DNA of 64,000 bases from Hordeum vulgare subsp. vulgare. Taxonomy: Eukaryota; Streptophyta; Magnoliopsida; Poales; Poaceae. A program made the position numbers and the translations under genes. Within the stretch, counting starts at the first letter, position 1. Every line of letters starts with the position of its first letter. The stretch spans positions 217,012,741 through 217,076,740 of the forward strand of contig NC_058518.1 of the NCBI RefSeq assembly GCF_904849725.1, written 5' to 3'. Below are positions 10,391-21,507 of this stretch, in pieces. The notes beneath the pieces are model-generated. The model searched no databases. It was not told the origin of the DNA and was given only the letters and a program-made list of their open reading frames with translations.

Positions 10391-11590
10391 CCTGTTATTG
10401 ACATGTGACTTACTAGTGCTCGTTGTAGCACCTGGGTACTTGATATTGTTCAGTTGCTAATATTAGTAACTCGAAACACGAGTTGTGGAATAAAACAGAG
10501 GCTAGCTAAGGGTGAGGTGTGGATCTGTGTTGGAAGTGTTTCCAAGGTTGATGTGATCACCATCACACCCTAATCTATCTTCAGGATTTGTGATAAACCT
10601 AAATAAATGTTATTTGGGGTCTGCATTGAGCATGAACGTTATATTTATTTTGCTTATTGTGACACGATTATTTATGTAAGTTAGAGAATAATGGGTTATT
10701 CTGTTTACATGAATAATATCTTATATGATCATGCACCCAAGATGAATGGTTTATTGAATCTGGATCATAGTGATACACATGTTCATAGTATTGATGCCAG
10801 AAGATGCAAAGTTAGTAATGATAGTACCACTAACTTGTGGCACTGCCGCTAAGGTCCTATTGGTGTAAAACGCATGAATAAACTCCATGTTGATGGATCT
10901 TTGGACTAACTCAATTTTGAATAACTTGAGATATGCGAACCATACCTATTGGTGTAAACACATCAAGAAACTCCATGTTGATGGATCTTCTACACTCACT
11001 TGATTTTGAATCACTTGAGAGATGCAAACCATCCCACATGGGCAACATGAATGAAAGCCTTGTTTTCCGGTGCGATGGAATGGGCAAGTGAGTTATTGGA
11101 AATACTACATTTTGATGTATGCAGTCCAATGAGTGCCGAAGCACATAGTGGATATCGTTATGTTCTTACTTCACATATGATTTGAGTATATACGGGTACA
11201 TTTACTTGGTGAATCACAAGTCTGAAATGTTGAAAAGTTGAAGCAATTTCAGAGTGAAGTCGAAGACTGTAGTGACAAAAGGATAAATTGTCTACAATGT
11301 GATCGTGGAGGTGAATATATGAGTTACGAGTTTTGTATACATTTAAGACATTGTGGAAATTGTTTCAAAACTCATGTCACCTGGAACACCCTAGTGCGAT
11401 GGTGTGTCCGGACGTCGTAGCCATGCCCAATTAGATTTGGCACTATTGTTTTGGGGTTATGCATTAGAGACAACCTCATTCACTTTAAATAGGGCACCAT
11501 ATAATTCCATTGAGATGACACCGTATGAAATATGGTTTGTCAAGAAACCTAAGCTCTCGTTTCCTAAAGTTTGGGACTGTGATCCTTATG
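10391..11590 (+). pseudogene. pol: BARE-type protease and integrase, decayed
   Basis: The protease part is barely recognisable and full of stops. The integrase core is clear on 11238-11420, with QCDRGGEYMSYEF carrying one catalytic Asp, and resumes in another frame at 11404-11610 with FWGYALETTSFTLNRAPYNS. A WNTLVRWC stretch replaces the usual Pro-rich Asn-Gly segment just before the catalytic Glu, and a frameshift falls there. A direct repeat of the CATCAAGAAACTCCATGTTGA type recurs around 10870-10990. The integrase cannot be functional. Confidence 0.75.
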
Positions 11591-13112
11591 TCAAAATGGC
11601 TTCAGCCTGATAAGCTCAAACCCAAAGCAGATAAATGCGTCTTCCGAGGATACCCAAAGGATACAGTTGGGTATACCTCCTATCTCAGATCCGAAGGAAA
11701 AGTGTTTGTTGCTAAGTATGGGTCATTTCTCGAGAAAAAGTTTCTCTCGAAAGAATGGAGTGGGAGGATGGTGGAACTTGATGAGGTTACTGAATCATCA
11801 CTTCAACAAGAGAGTACCAGGGCACTGGAAGATGTTCCTATGGCGCCTACACCAGTTGAAGAGGAAGCTAATGATGGTGATCATGAAGCTCCAGATCAAG
11901 TTACTACCAAACCTTGTAGGTCGACAAGTACACGCACTTCTCTAGAGTGGTACGATAATCCTGTCTTGGAGGTCATGTTGTTGGAAAATAATGAACCTAG
12001 GAGCTATGAAGAAACAATGGTGGGCCCAAATTCGGACAAATGGGTGGAGGCAATGAAATCCAAGATAGGATCCATGTTTGAAAAAAAAGTATGTACTTTG
12101 GAAGAACTACTTGATAGTCGTAAGGCTAATAAGTACAAATGGATCTTTAAAAGGAAGACATGTGATGATGGTAAACGTTACCATTTAGAAAGATCGACTT
12201 GCCATAAAGAGGTTTCCAACAAGTTAAAGGAGTTGACTACGATCAGACTTTCCCACCCATAGAGACACTAAAGTGTGTTGGAATTATGTTAGCAATTGCT
12301 CAATTTTTCAATTATGAAATCTCGTAGAGGGATGTCAAAACATTGTTTCCTTAACGGTTTCCTTGAGGAAAGGTTGTATGTGATACAATGAGAAGGTTTT
12401 ATCGATCCTAAGTTTGCTAAAAGGCATGCGAGCTCTAGTGATCCATTTATCGAGTGGTGCAATTATCTTGGAGTTGGAATAAGCGCTTTGATGAGTGGTC
12501 AAAGATTTTGGTTTATACAAAGTTTATGAAGAAACTTGTATTTACAAGAAAGTACGTGGGAGCACTATACAATTTTTTATAAGTATATGTGGTTGACATA
12601 TTGTTGATCGGAAATGATGTAGAATTTTTCGAAAGCATAAAAGGTTGTTTGAAAGGACTTTTTCAAAGGAAAACCTCGATAAAGCTTATTAAAACATTGG
12701 GCATGATGATCGATTGAGATAGATCAAGACACTTGATAAAACTTTCAATAAATAATACCTTGAAAAGATTTTGAAGGAGTTCAAAATGGATCAGTCAAAG
12801 AAGGAGTTCTTGACTGTGTTGTAAGGTGTGAGTTTGAGTAGGACTCAAATCCCTACCACAACAGAAGAAAGAGAAAGGACGAAGGTCATCCCCTATGCCT
12901 TAGACGTAGGCTCTATAGTATGCCATGCTATGTACGACACCTGGTGTGTGCCTTGCCATGAGTTTGTCAAGGGGTACAAGAGTGATCGAGGAGCGGATCA
13001 CTGGAAAGGGATCAAATTTATCCATAGTAACTATAGGAATAAGGAAATGTTTCTCGGTTATGGAGGTTATAAAAGAGTTCGTCGTAAAGGGTTAAGTCGA
13101 TGCAAGATTTGA
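11591..13112 (+). pseudogene. pol: BARE-type integrase C-terminus, reverse transcriptase and RNase H remnant
   Basis: The longest open piece (to 12262) carries the integrase tail (LQPDKLKPKADKCVFRGYPK) and the start of RT (NKYKWIFKRKT). Later frames give the RT palm, where the conserved YVDD reads YVVD (12586-12597), so a catalytic Asp is lost. A further piece at 12828-13112 covers the RT connection and RNase H start with several shifts. The 13113-13369 stretch is the unreadable RNase H end and 3' leader up to the polypurine tract CAATTGGGAGAC. Confidence 0.8.
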
Positions 13113-13369
13113 CACCAATCTGGATGACTATGAGTAGCAAACCGGATTCGTATAGTGGAGCAATCATTTGGAATAGCTCCAAGTGGAGCATGGTCGCATC
13201 ATCTACATTATGACATAGAGATTTTCAAAGTACACACGAATCTGAATGTTGCAAATCCGTTGACTACAACCTCTCTTACAAGCAAAACATGATCAAACCC
13301 CAGAACTCATTAGGTCTTAATCCGATGGTGATGTGAACTAGATTATTGACTCTAGTACAATTGGGAGAC

Positions 13370-15119
13370 TGTTGGAAATATGCCTAGAGGCAATAATAAA
13401 TTGGTTATTATCATGTTTCCTTGTTCATGATAATCGTTTATTATCTGTTCTATAATTGTATTAATTGGAAACTCAAATACATGTGTGGATACATAGACAA
13501 CATAGTGTCCCTAGTAAGCCTCTACTAGACTAGCTCGTTCATCAAAGATGGTTACGGTTTCCTAGCGAGATACATGAGTTGCTATTTGATAACGTGATCA
13601 CATCATTAGGAGAATGATGTGATGGACAAGACCCAAACCATAAGCATAACATTTGATCGTATAACTAAGTTTATTGCTATTGCTTTCTACATGTCAATGT
13701 ATCTGTTCCTATGGCAATGAGATCATGCAACTCCCTAACACCAGAGGAATGCCTTGTGTGTATCAAACGTCACAATATAACTAGGTGATTGTAAAGATGC
13801 TCTATAGGTATCTCCGAGGGTGTCTGTTGGGTTCGCATGGATCAAGACTGGGATTTGTAACTCCGTATGACGAAGAGGTATCTCTGGGCCCACTTGGTAA
13901 TACAACATCACAAGAAGCTTGCAAGCAATATGACTATGACTTAGTCATGGAATCTTGTATTATGGAACAAGTAACGAGATTGAAATAGGTATGGAGATAC
14001 AGATGATCGAGTCTCGCGCAAATAACATACCGCTGGACAAAGGGAATTGCATACAGGATTGAATGAATCCTTGACATCGTGGTTCGGTCGATAATGATCT
14101 TCGTAGAGTATGTGGGAACCAATATGGGAATCCAGTTCCCGCTATTGTTTATTGACCAGAGAGGTGTCTCAGCCATGTCCACATGATTCTCGAACCCGTA
14201 GGGTCCGCATGCTTAACACCCGATTAACGCTAGAGTAGTATTGGGATATGTACGTTGGTGGCCGAATGTTCTTCGGAGTCCCGGATGAGATCCCGGACAT
14301 CACGAGGAGTTCCAGAATGGTCTCGAGGTAAAGATTTATAAATAGGAAGTCCTATTTTGCCCACCAAAAAAGTTTCGGGCATTACCAGTAGTGTACCGGG
14401 GTGACGAAAGGGTTCCGGGGGTCCACCGTGGGGGTCCACCTACCTCTTGGGCCCACATGGCATGTAGGGTGGCGTTGTAGCTACCCTAGGCCAGGGGCAC
14501 AAGCCCCTAGAGGCGAAATTGGCTTGGGGCAAGAGTTCCAATGGGACAAGGCACCTCGGAGGTGCCTTGGAGGAGGGGGACTCCTCCCTTCCTTGTGCAG
14601 GGAGGACTCCATCCTAGCCGCCGGCCCTCCATGGAGGAGGGGCCAAGGCTTTCACCTAAACCTGCCACTTGACTCCTATATATAGTACAGGAGAGGGGGA
14701 GGGATGGACACAACAATTCCCATGCTTTGTGGCCTCCCCTATCTCCCGTTCTCCCTCGTTCGTAGTGCTGGAGGCGCTTGGCGAAGCCTTGCTGGGATTG
14801 CTTCACCACCATCTCCACCATGTCCTCATGCTGGTTTAGATCACCTCTAATTCTACTTCCTCTCTTCCTGAAACAATAAGGACAAGACATCATCGAGCCG
14901 CACATGTGGTGAAGGCAGAGATGCCATCCGTTTGGCGCTAGATCACATCAGATCGCAATTGGATCGTGAAGAATATGACTACATCAACCGCGTTATATAC
15001 ACTTCCACTTAGTGCTCTTGAAGGGTATGTAGATGCACTCTACCTCTCGTAGTTGTTGACCTCCATAGATTGATCTCGGTGAGCGTAGGAGTTTTTTTCC
15101 CGTGCGATGTTCCCCAACA
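13370..15119 (+). repeat. BARE-1/Angela-type 3' LTR (1,750 bp)
   Basis: It starts TGTTGG and ends CCAACA (6-bp terminal inverted repeat), preceded by a polypurine tract. It carries family landmarks: AATAATAAATTGGTTATTATC near the start, GGAGAATGATGTGATGGACA (13611-13630) and GAGTCCCGGATGAGATCCCG (14276-14295). A TATA box TATATATA lies at 14677-14684. It is full length for the family. After 15119 the sequence is Tat-type antisense-ORF sequence. Confidence 0.9.
14677..14684 (+). promoter_or_regulatory. TATA box of the BARE-type LTR
   Basis: TATATATA lies about 440 bases before the LTR end, in a CCTATATATAG context expected for the BARE-1 promoter. Transcription from it today is not shown by the sequence. 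Confidence 0.6.
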
Positions 15120-15128
15120 CTCCTCCGA

Positions 15129-15960
15129 TGGCCAACATCTTCATGTTGCACCATGTCCTGAAGGACTAGGTGGGCAAGAGGAAGGAGGCCCTGATCCAGC
15201 TGGAGTTGATGAATGACCAATTGAAGGAGGAGTATGACGCCAACGAAGCATTGAAGAAGAACATCCAATTAAGTACTCTTGTAAGTACCAGTTGTAGTCG
15301 GGAGTTTTTGTGTGCATGTGTTTTTTGTTTTGTTTCCCGAGTGTGTTTGCACGGGCCACACCTGCATGTGTTTTGTTGTTTCATTTCCCGAGTGGGTTTG
15401 CACGGGGCACGCCCACTAGGTGTTCCTTTCCAATGGGGGAACGCTGAGGGCACCCACTGAGTGTAGTCCCTAAGACTATCGTCGAGTGAAACAGTCGGTT
15501 CTAGTTTTAGTTTCTACATTAATTTGACATAGACTGTTAGGGTACAAAACCCTTTGCCTATCTCCTTATCCATCCAGTGTTGCCGTGCTCCGCGCACCCA
15601 TTGGCTGTAGTCCCCAAGACTTCCGTCGACTAAAGCAGTCGGTGGTAGTCCTAGAGTTTCTATTGCTGAAGTTTGACTAATGTCTTTTCAGTTTTGTTGA
15701 TAGAGTGTGTGTGAACTCGGGAGCTGCTACACTGCCATGGAGAAGGAGGTGCAGGAATTGCGCCTTAGCCTCGAAGCAGAGAAGATTAAAAAGGATCATG
15801 TGGAGCAAAAGAAATTTGAACTCATAAGTAAGTGAATTCCATCCGACTGCCTTGGCGTTTGTTCTTTCTCCCTATCTGACTAAAGCTACTTTATCAGATG
15901 TCCATAGCAAAAATTATCAACTTGCTAAGAGGTCGAGGACTTGTATTTCTTTAGAGAGTT
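15129..15960 (+). pseudogene. Intron-containing coiled-coil ORF fragment (Tat antisense-ORF type)
   Basis: Three exon-like segments rich in Glu, Lys and Leu are separated by GT-AG gaps. Segment 15129-15280 includes KRKEALIQLELMNDQLKEEY and ends at CTT|GTAAGT. Segment 15704-15827 includes MEKEVQELRLSLEAEKIKKD and ends at a GTAAGT. The third starts after TTTATCAG at 15898. The heptad pattern suggests a coiled coil. In-frame stop TAG occurs early (about 15168). Similar coiled-coil tails follow the Transposase_28 domain in Tat antisense ORFs. The N-terminal domain is absent because the BARE LTR abuts. Function is unknown. Confidence 0.5.
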
Positions 15961-15979
15961 CGCTTTGGTATGTATATGC

Positions 15980-16613
15980 CATAGAGCTAGTAGCCCGAAG
16001 TACCTCCATGGTCGGCATGCCCGATCACCTACGATCGCACGGACCATCTAGCTGTATTTGTCATGGGGGTTCAATGGCCTTGGTACTCGATCCCATCATT
16101 GACGGGTATCACCTCACCCGAGTCCTCATGGATGGACGCAGCATCCTTAATCTTATTTACGATGAAAAAGTGTGTAATATGGGTATTGATCCACTAAGAA
16201 TCAAACCCAGCAAGACCACATTCAAAGGAGTAATTCCTGGCCTTGAAGCTTGCTGTTCGTGCATGATAACCCTAGAGGTAGTGTTCGGCTCACCTGATAA
16301 TTTTTGCAGCAAAGAATTTATGTTCGACATTGTCCCTTTCCGCAGCGGGTACCATGCACTCCTCGGTCGTCTGGCATTAGCTCGTTTTGATGTTGTACCC
16401 CATTATGCATATCTCAAGCTGAAGATGCCAAGACCTAAAGGTGTTATTACAGTCAATGGTAACACTGAGCGATCCCTTCGGACTGAGGAACACACTACGA
16501 ATTTAGGAGCCGAAGTACAGGCCGGTGACATAACTCCCTCACAAAAGTTATCCTTCAAGGAGCATAAACGGGCTCATGCCCCGTCACAGTCACATACCAT
16601 GGCAGCTAAATAG
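15980..16613 (+). pseudogene. pol: Tat-type Gypsy aspartic protease region, partial
   Basis: One open frame to 16613 includes HLTRVLMDGRSILNLIYDEK (flap and catalytic region), then FDIVPFRSGYHALLGRLALARF and then HYAYLKLKMPRPKGVITVNG. These are the standard blocks of the retroviral-type protease in Tat-lineage Gypsy polyproteins. The catalytic Asp of DG is present, but the residue after the Gly is Arg where these proteases usually have Gly or Ser. Gag upstream and RT downstream are missing. Open over about 210 codons, it is one of the better-preserved coding pieces in the left third. Confidence 0.75.
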
Positions 16614-17718
16614 AGATACACTACTCATAGCAGCACCTTGCGTCCAACAAAGTATGTACCTCGAAGACGCAACTTTGCGCTCAAGATACCATGTGCAGTT
16701 ATAGGGATTAATAATACAAGGTTATTGTTTAGATAAACTGAATCATGGCCAGTACAGTCTTCATGCATATACATGTACCATCAAGGACAGATCAATCCGC
16801 CGAGAACACCTACACATCGACGGCTTCTCAAGACCATCATTGTTCTGAAGAGCTGTTCATTGAAGTTCTCTCCTGTTCAAGGAGTACTGTCCAAACAGTG
16901 AAGGCGCAGACGTCCAATAGGGTGCTTACAAGAACATCAAGCTACTTATACCAAACTATGTTTAAACCTCTACTCTGTACACTTCTATTCATCTATTCAT
17001 ATACATCTCCTTGTTGAGCTCAAATTATACGATGCAAAAAATTTCGGAAGTACAGAACACTCTTTGTGATTTATGAGCTTTGATGACTTTTTGCTTCTTT
17101 ATTTTCCCAAACTATTTCTCGACCACTTATAAAAGTTTGTTTTTATGCAAATATTGTCTGAATTAATGGGGGGGGGGGGGCTAGGCCGTCACGACCACCC
17201 CTTTTGAACTGTTACATTAATATTTGGAATTTCACGTGTGCGCCGTCTTGAATTTGCGTTATATGCATCCATTCCGAATTATGTCTTTGTTCAAATGTTG
17301 GGTTGCCCCTCTCCTGTGTTTACCCATTTAGGTTTCGCTAGTTCGGCTAAAAGGGTAATGGGAGAACCACTCCCATTGTATTTATAGCTAGTGTGGTTAA
17401 GTACCTCAGTGGAGAAAGCCGAAAACTCACTGGCATGATGAGCGAGAACTAGTCCGTGATCCAAAGACAAGTGTTAAACTAAATAAGGGTTAGGGGTTCA
17501 TCGCGTTCTGCAAAAGGTTTGAAGTCATTCAGATCAATTGAGTACATGTTTTTACACCACGGCATAAGCCAAATATCTCAATTTTCGAAAGGGTTCTAGT
17601 TAGCACCCACAGTCAAGCTCTTATGGCTAAATGAAAGCATTAAAGCCAAATAGTCCGATTGCCTAGTTTTCTCCCACATTACTGTCTTAGGCTGCCAAGA
17701 CGTTAGGTAAATGAAACT
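16614..17718. other. Unassigned Tat-derived spacer
   Basis: No coding sequence is supported here. The first 100 bases still resemble the linker after the protease. The rest is AT-rich with a 12-13 base G run (about 17168-17180). From about 17340 the sequence shows GCCGAAAAC-type words that recur near 17725. This is probably the 3' spacer between pol and the antisense ORF. I see no LTR end. Confidence 0.4.
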
Positions 17719-18946
17719 ATGCGGAAGCCGAAAACACCCTCTCTAGAATCTGGCAGACGGATGAAGCCGATGACTGGAAACTTTCAATATCAAAACAACC
17801 AAAACAAGAGTTGCAATTTAGAAGATATGGCCTGTCATGCAAAAATTAAAAGGCAATGTATTATACAACCACTTTTACGGGATGGTATTTTTTACTCAAA
17901 TACTATGTCTTTAGAGCATTGTGCGTCTATAGCTCACGAACCTTCCATAGCAGTGGATAAATATAGTTCGGGGCGTTTGTGCTCCTTCCTAGTCGGCAGA
18001 GGTGCGGTGGCCATCTTCATGGGATGTAACTTTGGCAAGTGCATCATTATCTTTGAAAATCCATACGAGCTTCTTCGATGTAGACCAGACGCTTCAGGAC
18101 ATCGATTCGAGGCGGAGCAGCATTGAACTTTTGAACCAAGCCGAAGTAGCTATTGGGAAATAGTTAGGCTGGCCACAACCCGATGCACAAGGCTTTCATG
18201 GACGGCTCTGTCATCTTGTGCGGCTCCATGAGGTGTTTCTACTGACCAAACACTATCTGAGGATGCTCCAGGTTTTGGAACTAGGCCGAGAATATCCTTT
18301 ATTGCACCGCGCCCTCCTGAGGAGCACAATAGTTCTCAGCTTCTTCCACACTCTTCGGAAGATCGCCAATAACACCTAGAGAACTCCATATTCGAGTAAG
18401 AGATGAAAATCTTCATCCGCCAAATGTACATTGTACTAAATATCACTTATCAACTACGATTTGCTTGATCTGACGGACCTCTTTCTGAAGATGCGTGCCT
18501 CCTTCCGTGCTTCTTAGAGTGCAGCGGTGATCGACGTTAGTTCGGACTTTTTTCTCTTTCTTTGAGCTCTAGGGCCTCATTCTTCGTGATGGCCTCCTTA
18601 AGTTCTTGCTGAACTTTGCTGACCCGGGCCTGAGATTTGTCGCTAACATCTTAGACTTGTGCGGCCACCTCCCTATGTTCGGCGACCTCTTGCTTGGCCT
18701 GGCCCAGTTTGGCTTTAAGCTGATCAACGTTAGCAGCAATAGCTGTGATAGTCATTTGGACAGCAAGCATTTAGACACAAAAAATACAAATAATTCAATA
18801 AGAGAGCTAAGGCTGGCACACTTACTTTGAGCATCTTCAAAACGCATGTCGATGCGATCCATCTCTTGTGTGGAAACTTGTAGTTTCCGATTCATTTCCA
18901 CCAACTCCATAGAGTTGGGGGCTGGGGCTAATGTAGAAGCCTGCAA
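17719..18946 (-). pseudogene. Antisense ORF of Tat element, coiled-coil and C-terminal part, decayed
   Basis: On the minus strand the frames run from an exon with ELVEMNRKLQVSTQEMDR (18946 downward), through an AAAGTAAGTG donor-like site, to coiled-coil text such as KAKLGQAKQEVAEHREVAAQ. A C-terminal region with ILFGIC-poor, Pro/Trp-containing sequence around FGLVQKFNAAPPRIDVLKR follows (about 18050-18160). This tail is a recurrent companion of the Transposase_28 domain in grass Gypsy elements, as I recall it. Many stops interrupt it. Orientation is antisense to the protease at 15980-16613, matching Tat architecture. The N-terminal domain is not present. Confidence 0.5.
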
Positions 18947-19027
18947 AAAAGATATTTTTTAGTTTTTCATATTTTTTCAAAATCTTTTGCTAGGGTGTGT
19001 TCTCATCAACGCACCGAAGCCTTGGGT

Positions 19028-20600
19028 TGATACGTCTCCAACGTATCTACAATTGTTTATTGTTCCATGCTATTATATTATCTGTTTTGGATGTTTTATA
19101 TGCATTAATATGCTGCTTTATATAATTTTTGGTACTAACATATTAATCTAGAGCCTAGTGACAGTTTCTGTTTTTTCCATGTTTTTGAATATTGCATATA
19201 AGGAATATTAAACCGAGTCCAAATGGAACAAAATCTCCGGAAAGATTTTTCTTGGACCAGAAAACACCTAAGAGACTTGGAGTAGGGGGCAAGGCACTTG
19301 CCAAGAGGCCACAAGCCAGCAGGGCGCGCCCTAGGGGGATGGCCGCGCCCATGGCTTGTGGGCTGCCTACAGGTCTCCTAACCCTATTTCTTGGCCTATA
19401 AATTCCCAAATATTCTTGTATCGCCAAAACCAGGAACGCAAATACTTTTCCATCGCCGGGAGCCTCTATTCCCGAGAGATCCAATGTGGGAACCTTTTCT
19501 GATAATCTGCCGGAGAGGGAATTGATCACGAAGGGCATCTACATCAACTCCATTGCCCTCCGATGAAGCGTGAGTAGTTGACCACAGACCTACGGGTCCA
19601 TTGCTAGTAGCTAGATGGATTCTTCTCTCTCTTTGATCTTCAATACCATATTCTTCATGATCTTCATGGAGATCTATCTGATGTAATACTCTTTTGCGAT
19701 GTGTTTGTCGAGATCCGATGAATTGTGAATTTATGTTCAGATTATCTATGAATATTATTTGAGTCTCTTCTGAATTCTTATATGCATGATTTCATATCTT
19801 TGCAAGTCTCTTCGAGTTATTGTTTTGGTTTGGCCAACTATATTAGTAATTCTTGGAATGGGAGAAGTGTTTAGTTTTGCGTTGAATCTTGTGGTGTCCT
19901 CACCCAGTGACAAAGTAGGGGTAGCAAGGCAAGTATTGTATTGTTGCCATCAAGGATAAAAAGTTGGGGTTTTCATCATATTGCTTGATTTTATCCCTCT
20001 ACATCATGTCATCGTACTTAATGCGATACTCTGTTCTTCATGAACTTAATACTCTAGATGTAGGCACGAGTCAGTCAATGTGTGGAGTAATAGTAGTAGA
20101 TGCAGAATCGTTTCGGTCTACTTGACAGGATGTGATGCCTATATTCATAATCATTGCCTTTGACATCGTCATAATTATTTGCTTTTCTAGCAATTGCTCG
20201 AGAGTAATTTGTTTACCCACCGTAATATTTTCCTTTATGAGAGAAGCCTCTAGTGAAACCTATGGCCCCTGGGTCTATTTTCCATATTGTATTTTAGATC
20301 TATAAATCAAAAATACCAAAAATACTTTCCTGCAATTTATTTACTTTTGTTTCCGCAATATTTTATATCTATCTCTATGAGATCTCATCGTTGCAAAAAA
20401 CTTTGAAGGGATTGACAACCCCTTTATAGCGTTGGGTGCAAATGTTTGATATTTGTGCAGGTACTACCATTGGGGCCTTGCTTGTTCCTCCTATTGGATT
20501 GATACCTTGGTTCTCAACAAACTGAGGGAAATACTTATCTACTTTGCTGCATCACCCTTTCCTCTTCAAGGAAAAACAAACACAAGCTCAAGAGGTAGCA
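19028..20600 (+). repeat. Athila/Sabrina-like 5' LTR (1,573 bp)
   Basis: It starts TGATACGTCTCCAACGTATC and ends AGCTCAAGAGGTAGCA, collinear with 7984-9547. TATA-like TATAAATT lies at 19397-19404. It is the best-defined 5' LTR of the family in this window because the primer site follows directly. Confidence 0.85.
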
Positions 20601-20611
20601 AGAAGGATTTC

Positions 20612-20629
20612 TGACGCAGTTGCCGGGGA
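20612..20629 (+). other. Primer-binding site (Asp-tRNA type)
   Basis: TGACGCAGTTGCCGGGGA lies 11 bases after the LTR end. It differs from the Athila-type TGGCGCCGTTGCCGGGGA at only two positions. Confidence 0.75.
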
Positions 20630-20811
20630 GGATACATAGCAACATCATGCTTACGAAGTACCCATCACAAACTCATCTCTTGCATTTACTTTATTTGACA
20701 TTTGCCTCTCGTTTTCCTCTCCCCCCACTTCTAAAACAATTTTCAGAAAATATTAAAAAATATTTGCCTTTTTATTCACCCATTTCCCGTTCGACTTTTT
20801 CGTTTGTTTCC

Positions 20812-21506
20812 ACGGCTCAACCCAAAAATTTCAATCCATATCCTAAGAAGTTGGAAGATATTGGGAATAATTCCAAGGGGTTTATGCCACTACAATTTGA
20901 CCATAATAATTTCTTTAGGAACGAGCTTAAGGAACAAAGATTTATGCTAGATTACATGAATAAAGAGCTTGATGATAAGGCCAATGAATTTTGTGGTTTG
21001 AAATCTCAGTTCGCTCACCTCGAAAATTTAGTAGGCCAAATTTCTGACAAATAATCCACCCTGGTTAATAAAATGGCCGCAAAGCGAGAATCCTTGAGCA
21101 TTGGTGAAGATATTAAAGTGAATAGTGTGATACCTATTGAATCTTTGTTTTCTAGCATAAATCTTGAAAAACAAGGGACTGGAGATTAGGCAACTTTAGT
21201 TAGAAGGCGTCCCAATGATTCAGAGTTTTTAGATCTTAATGATAAGATTGATAAAAGTGGGATGGAAGAGGTCAAAAATTTAAATAGCAATGAGGCCACT
21301 CTTTTGTATTTCAAGGACTTTAGTTAGGATAATTGCTCTTTGGTTGATTGTGTTTCCTTATTGCAATCCATGTTGAATTCTCCACATGCTTATAGTCAAA
21401 ATAAAGCTTTTACTAAACATATTGTGGATGCCATGATGAAATATTATGGAGAAAAACTTGAGTTGGAAGTCTCTATACCTAGAAAGCTTTATGATGAGTG
21501 GGTTTT
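20812..21506 (+). pseudogene. gag-like ORF of Athila-type element: one frame, three stops
   Basis: A single frame of about 230 codons runs from ACG at 20812 (probably an altered start codon) to the junction with H. It starts TAQPKNFNPYPKKLEDIG and continues with Asn/Lys-rich text. Segments include FMPLQFDHNNFFRNELKEQR and, near the end, AFTKHIVDAMMKYYGEKLEL. Only three stops interrupt it (21052, 21187 and 21325), all TAA or TAG, with no frameshift. A coiled-coil-like stretch is likely at 20930-21050. Its place after the primer site says gag or the equivalent ORF of a non-autonomous element; I recognise no catalytic motif. It differs from the ORF at 4603-5013. Confidence 0.6.
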
Positions 21507-21507
21507 A

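Larger units (their letters stand above)
9548..15119 (+). mobile_element. BARE-1/Angela/WIS-type Copia retrotransposon, 5' truncated
   Basis: The domain order gag, protease, integrase, RT, RNase H, LTR is that of Ty1/Copia, with integrase before RT. The 3' LTR (13370-15119) starts TGTTGGAAATATGCCTAGAGG and ends CCCCAACA, as in BARE-1. The 5' LTR and gag start are missing, because the Athila-type element on the left appears to have inserted into gag. All coding domains are broken by stops and frameshifts. Confidence 0.9.
15120..19027. mobile_element. Composite of Tat-type Gypsy fragments
   Basis: Three pieces of Tat-type coding sequence lie side by side. Plus-strand coiled-coil exons resembling an antisense ORF occupy 15129 to about 15970, a plus-strand protease domain lies at about 15980-16613, and a minus-strand coiled-coil ORF lies at 17719-18946. 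The protease and the minus-strand ORF fit one plus-oriented Tat element that has lost RT, RNase H and integrase. The first piece has the wrong orientation for that element and may come from another. No LTR is visible for any piece. BARE and an Athila-type element flank both sides. Confidence 0.55.
19028..21507 (+). mobile_element. Athila-type (Sabrina-like) element, 5' part
   Basis: A complete 5' LTR (19028-20600) is followed by an Asp-tRNA-type primer site and about 900 bases of internal sequence with a gag-like ORF. The internal region stops abruptly near 21507, where chromovirus H LTR sequence begins mid-LTR. Since both partners are truncated at this junction, a deletion or illegitimate recombination is more likely than a simple insertion. 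Confidence 0.75.

Noticed and set aside
14507..14905. 132-codon minus-strand ORF
   Set aside because: Within the BARE-type LTR promoter region, with no homology motif.
17168..17180. Poly-G run, and a second one near 52838
   Set aside because: Simple homopolymer tracts in decayed sequence; possibly assembly-sensitive but with no feature attached.
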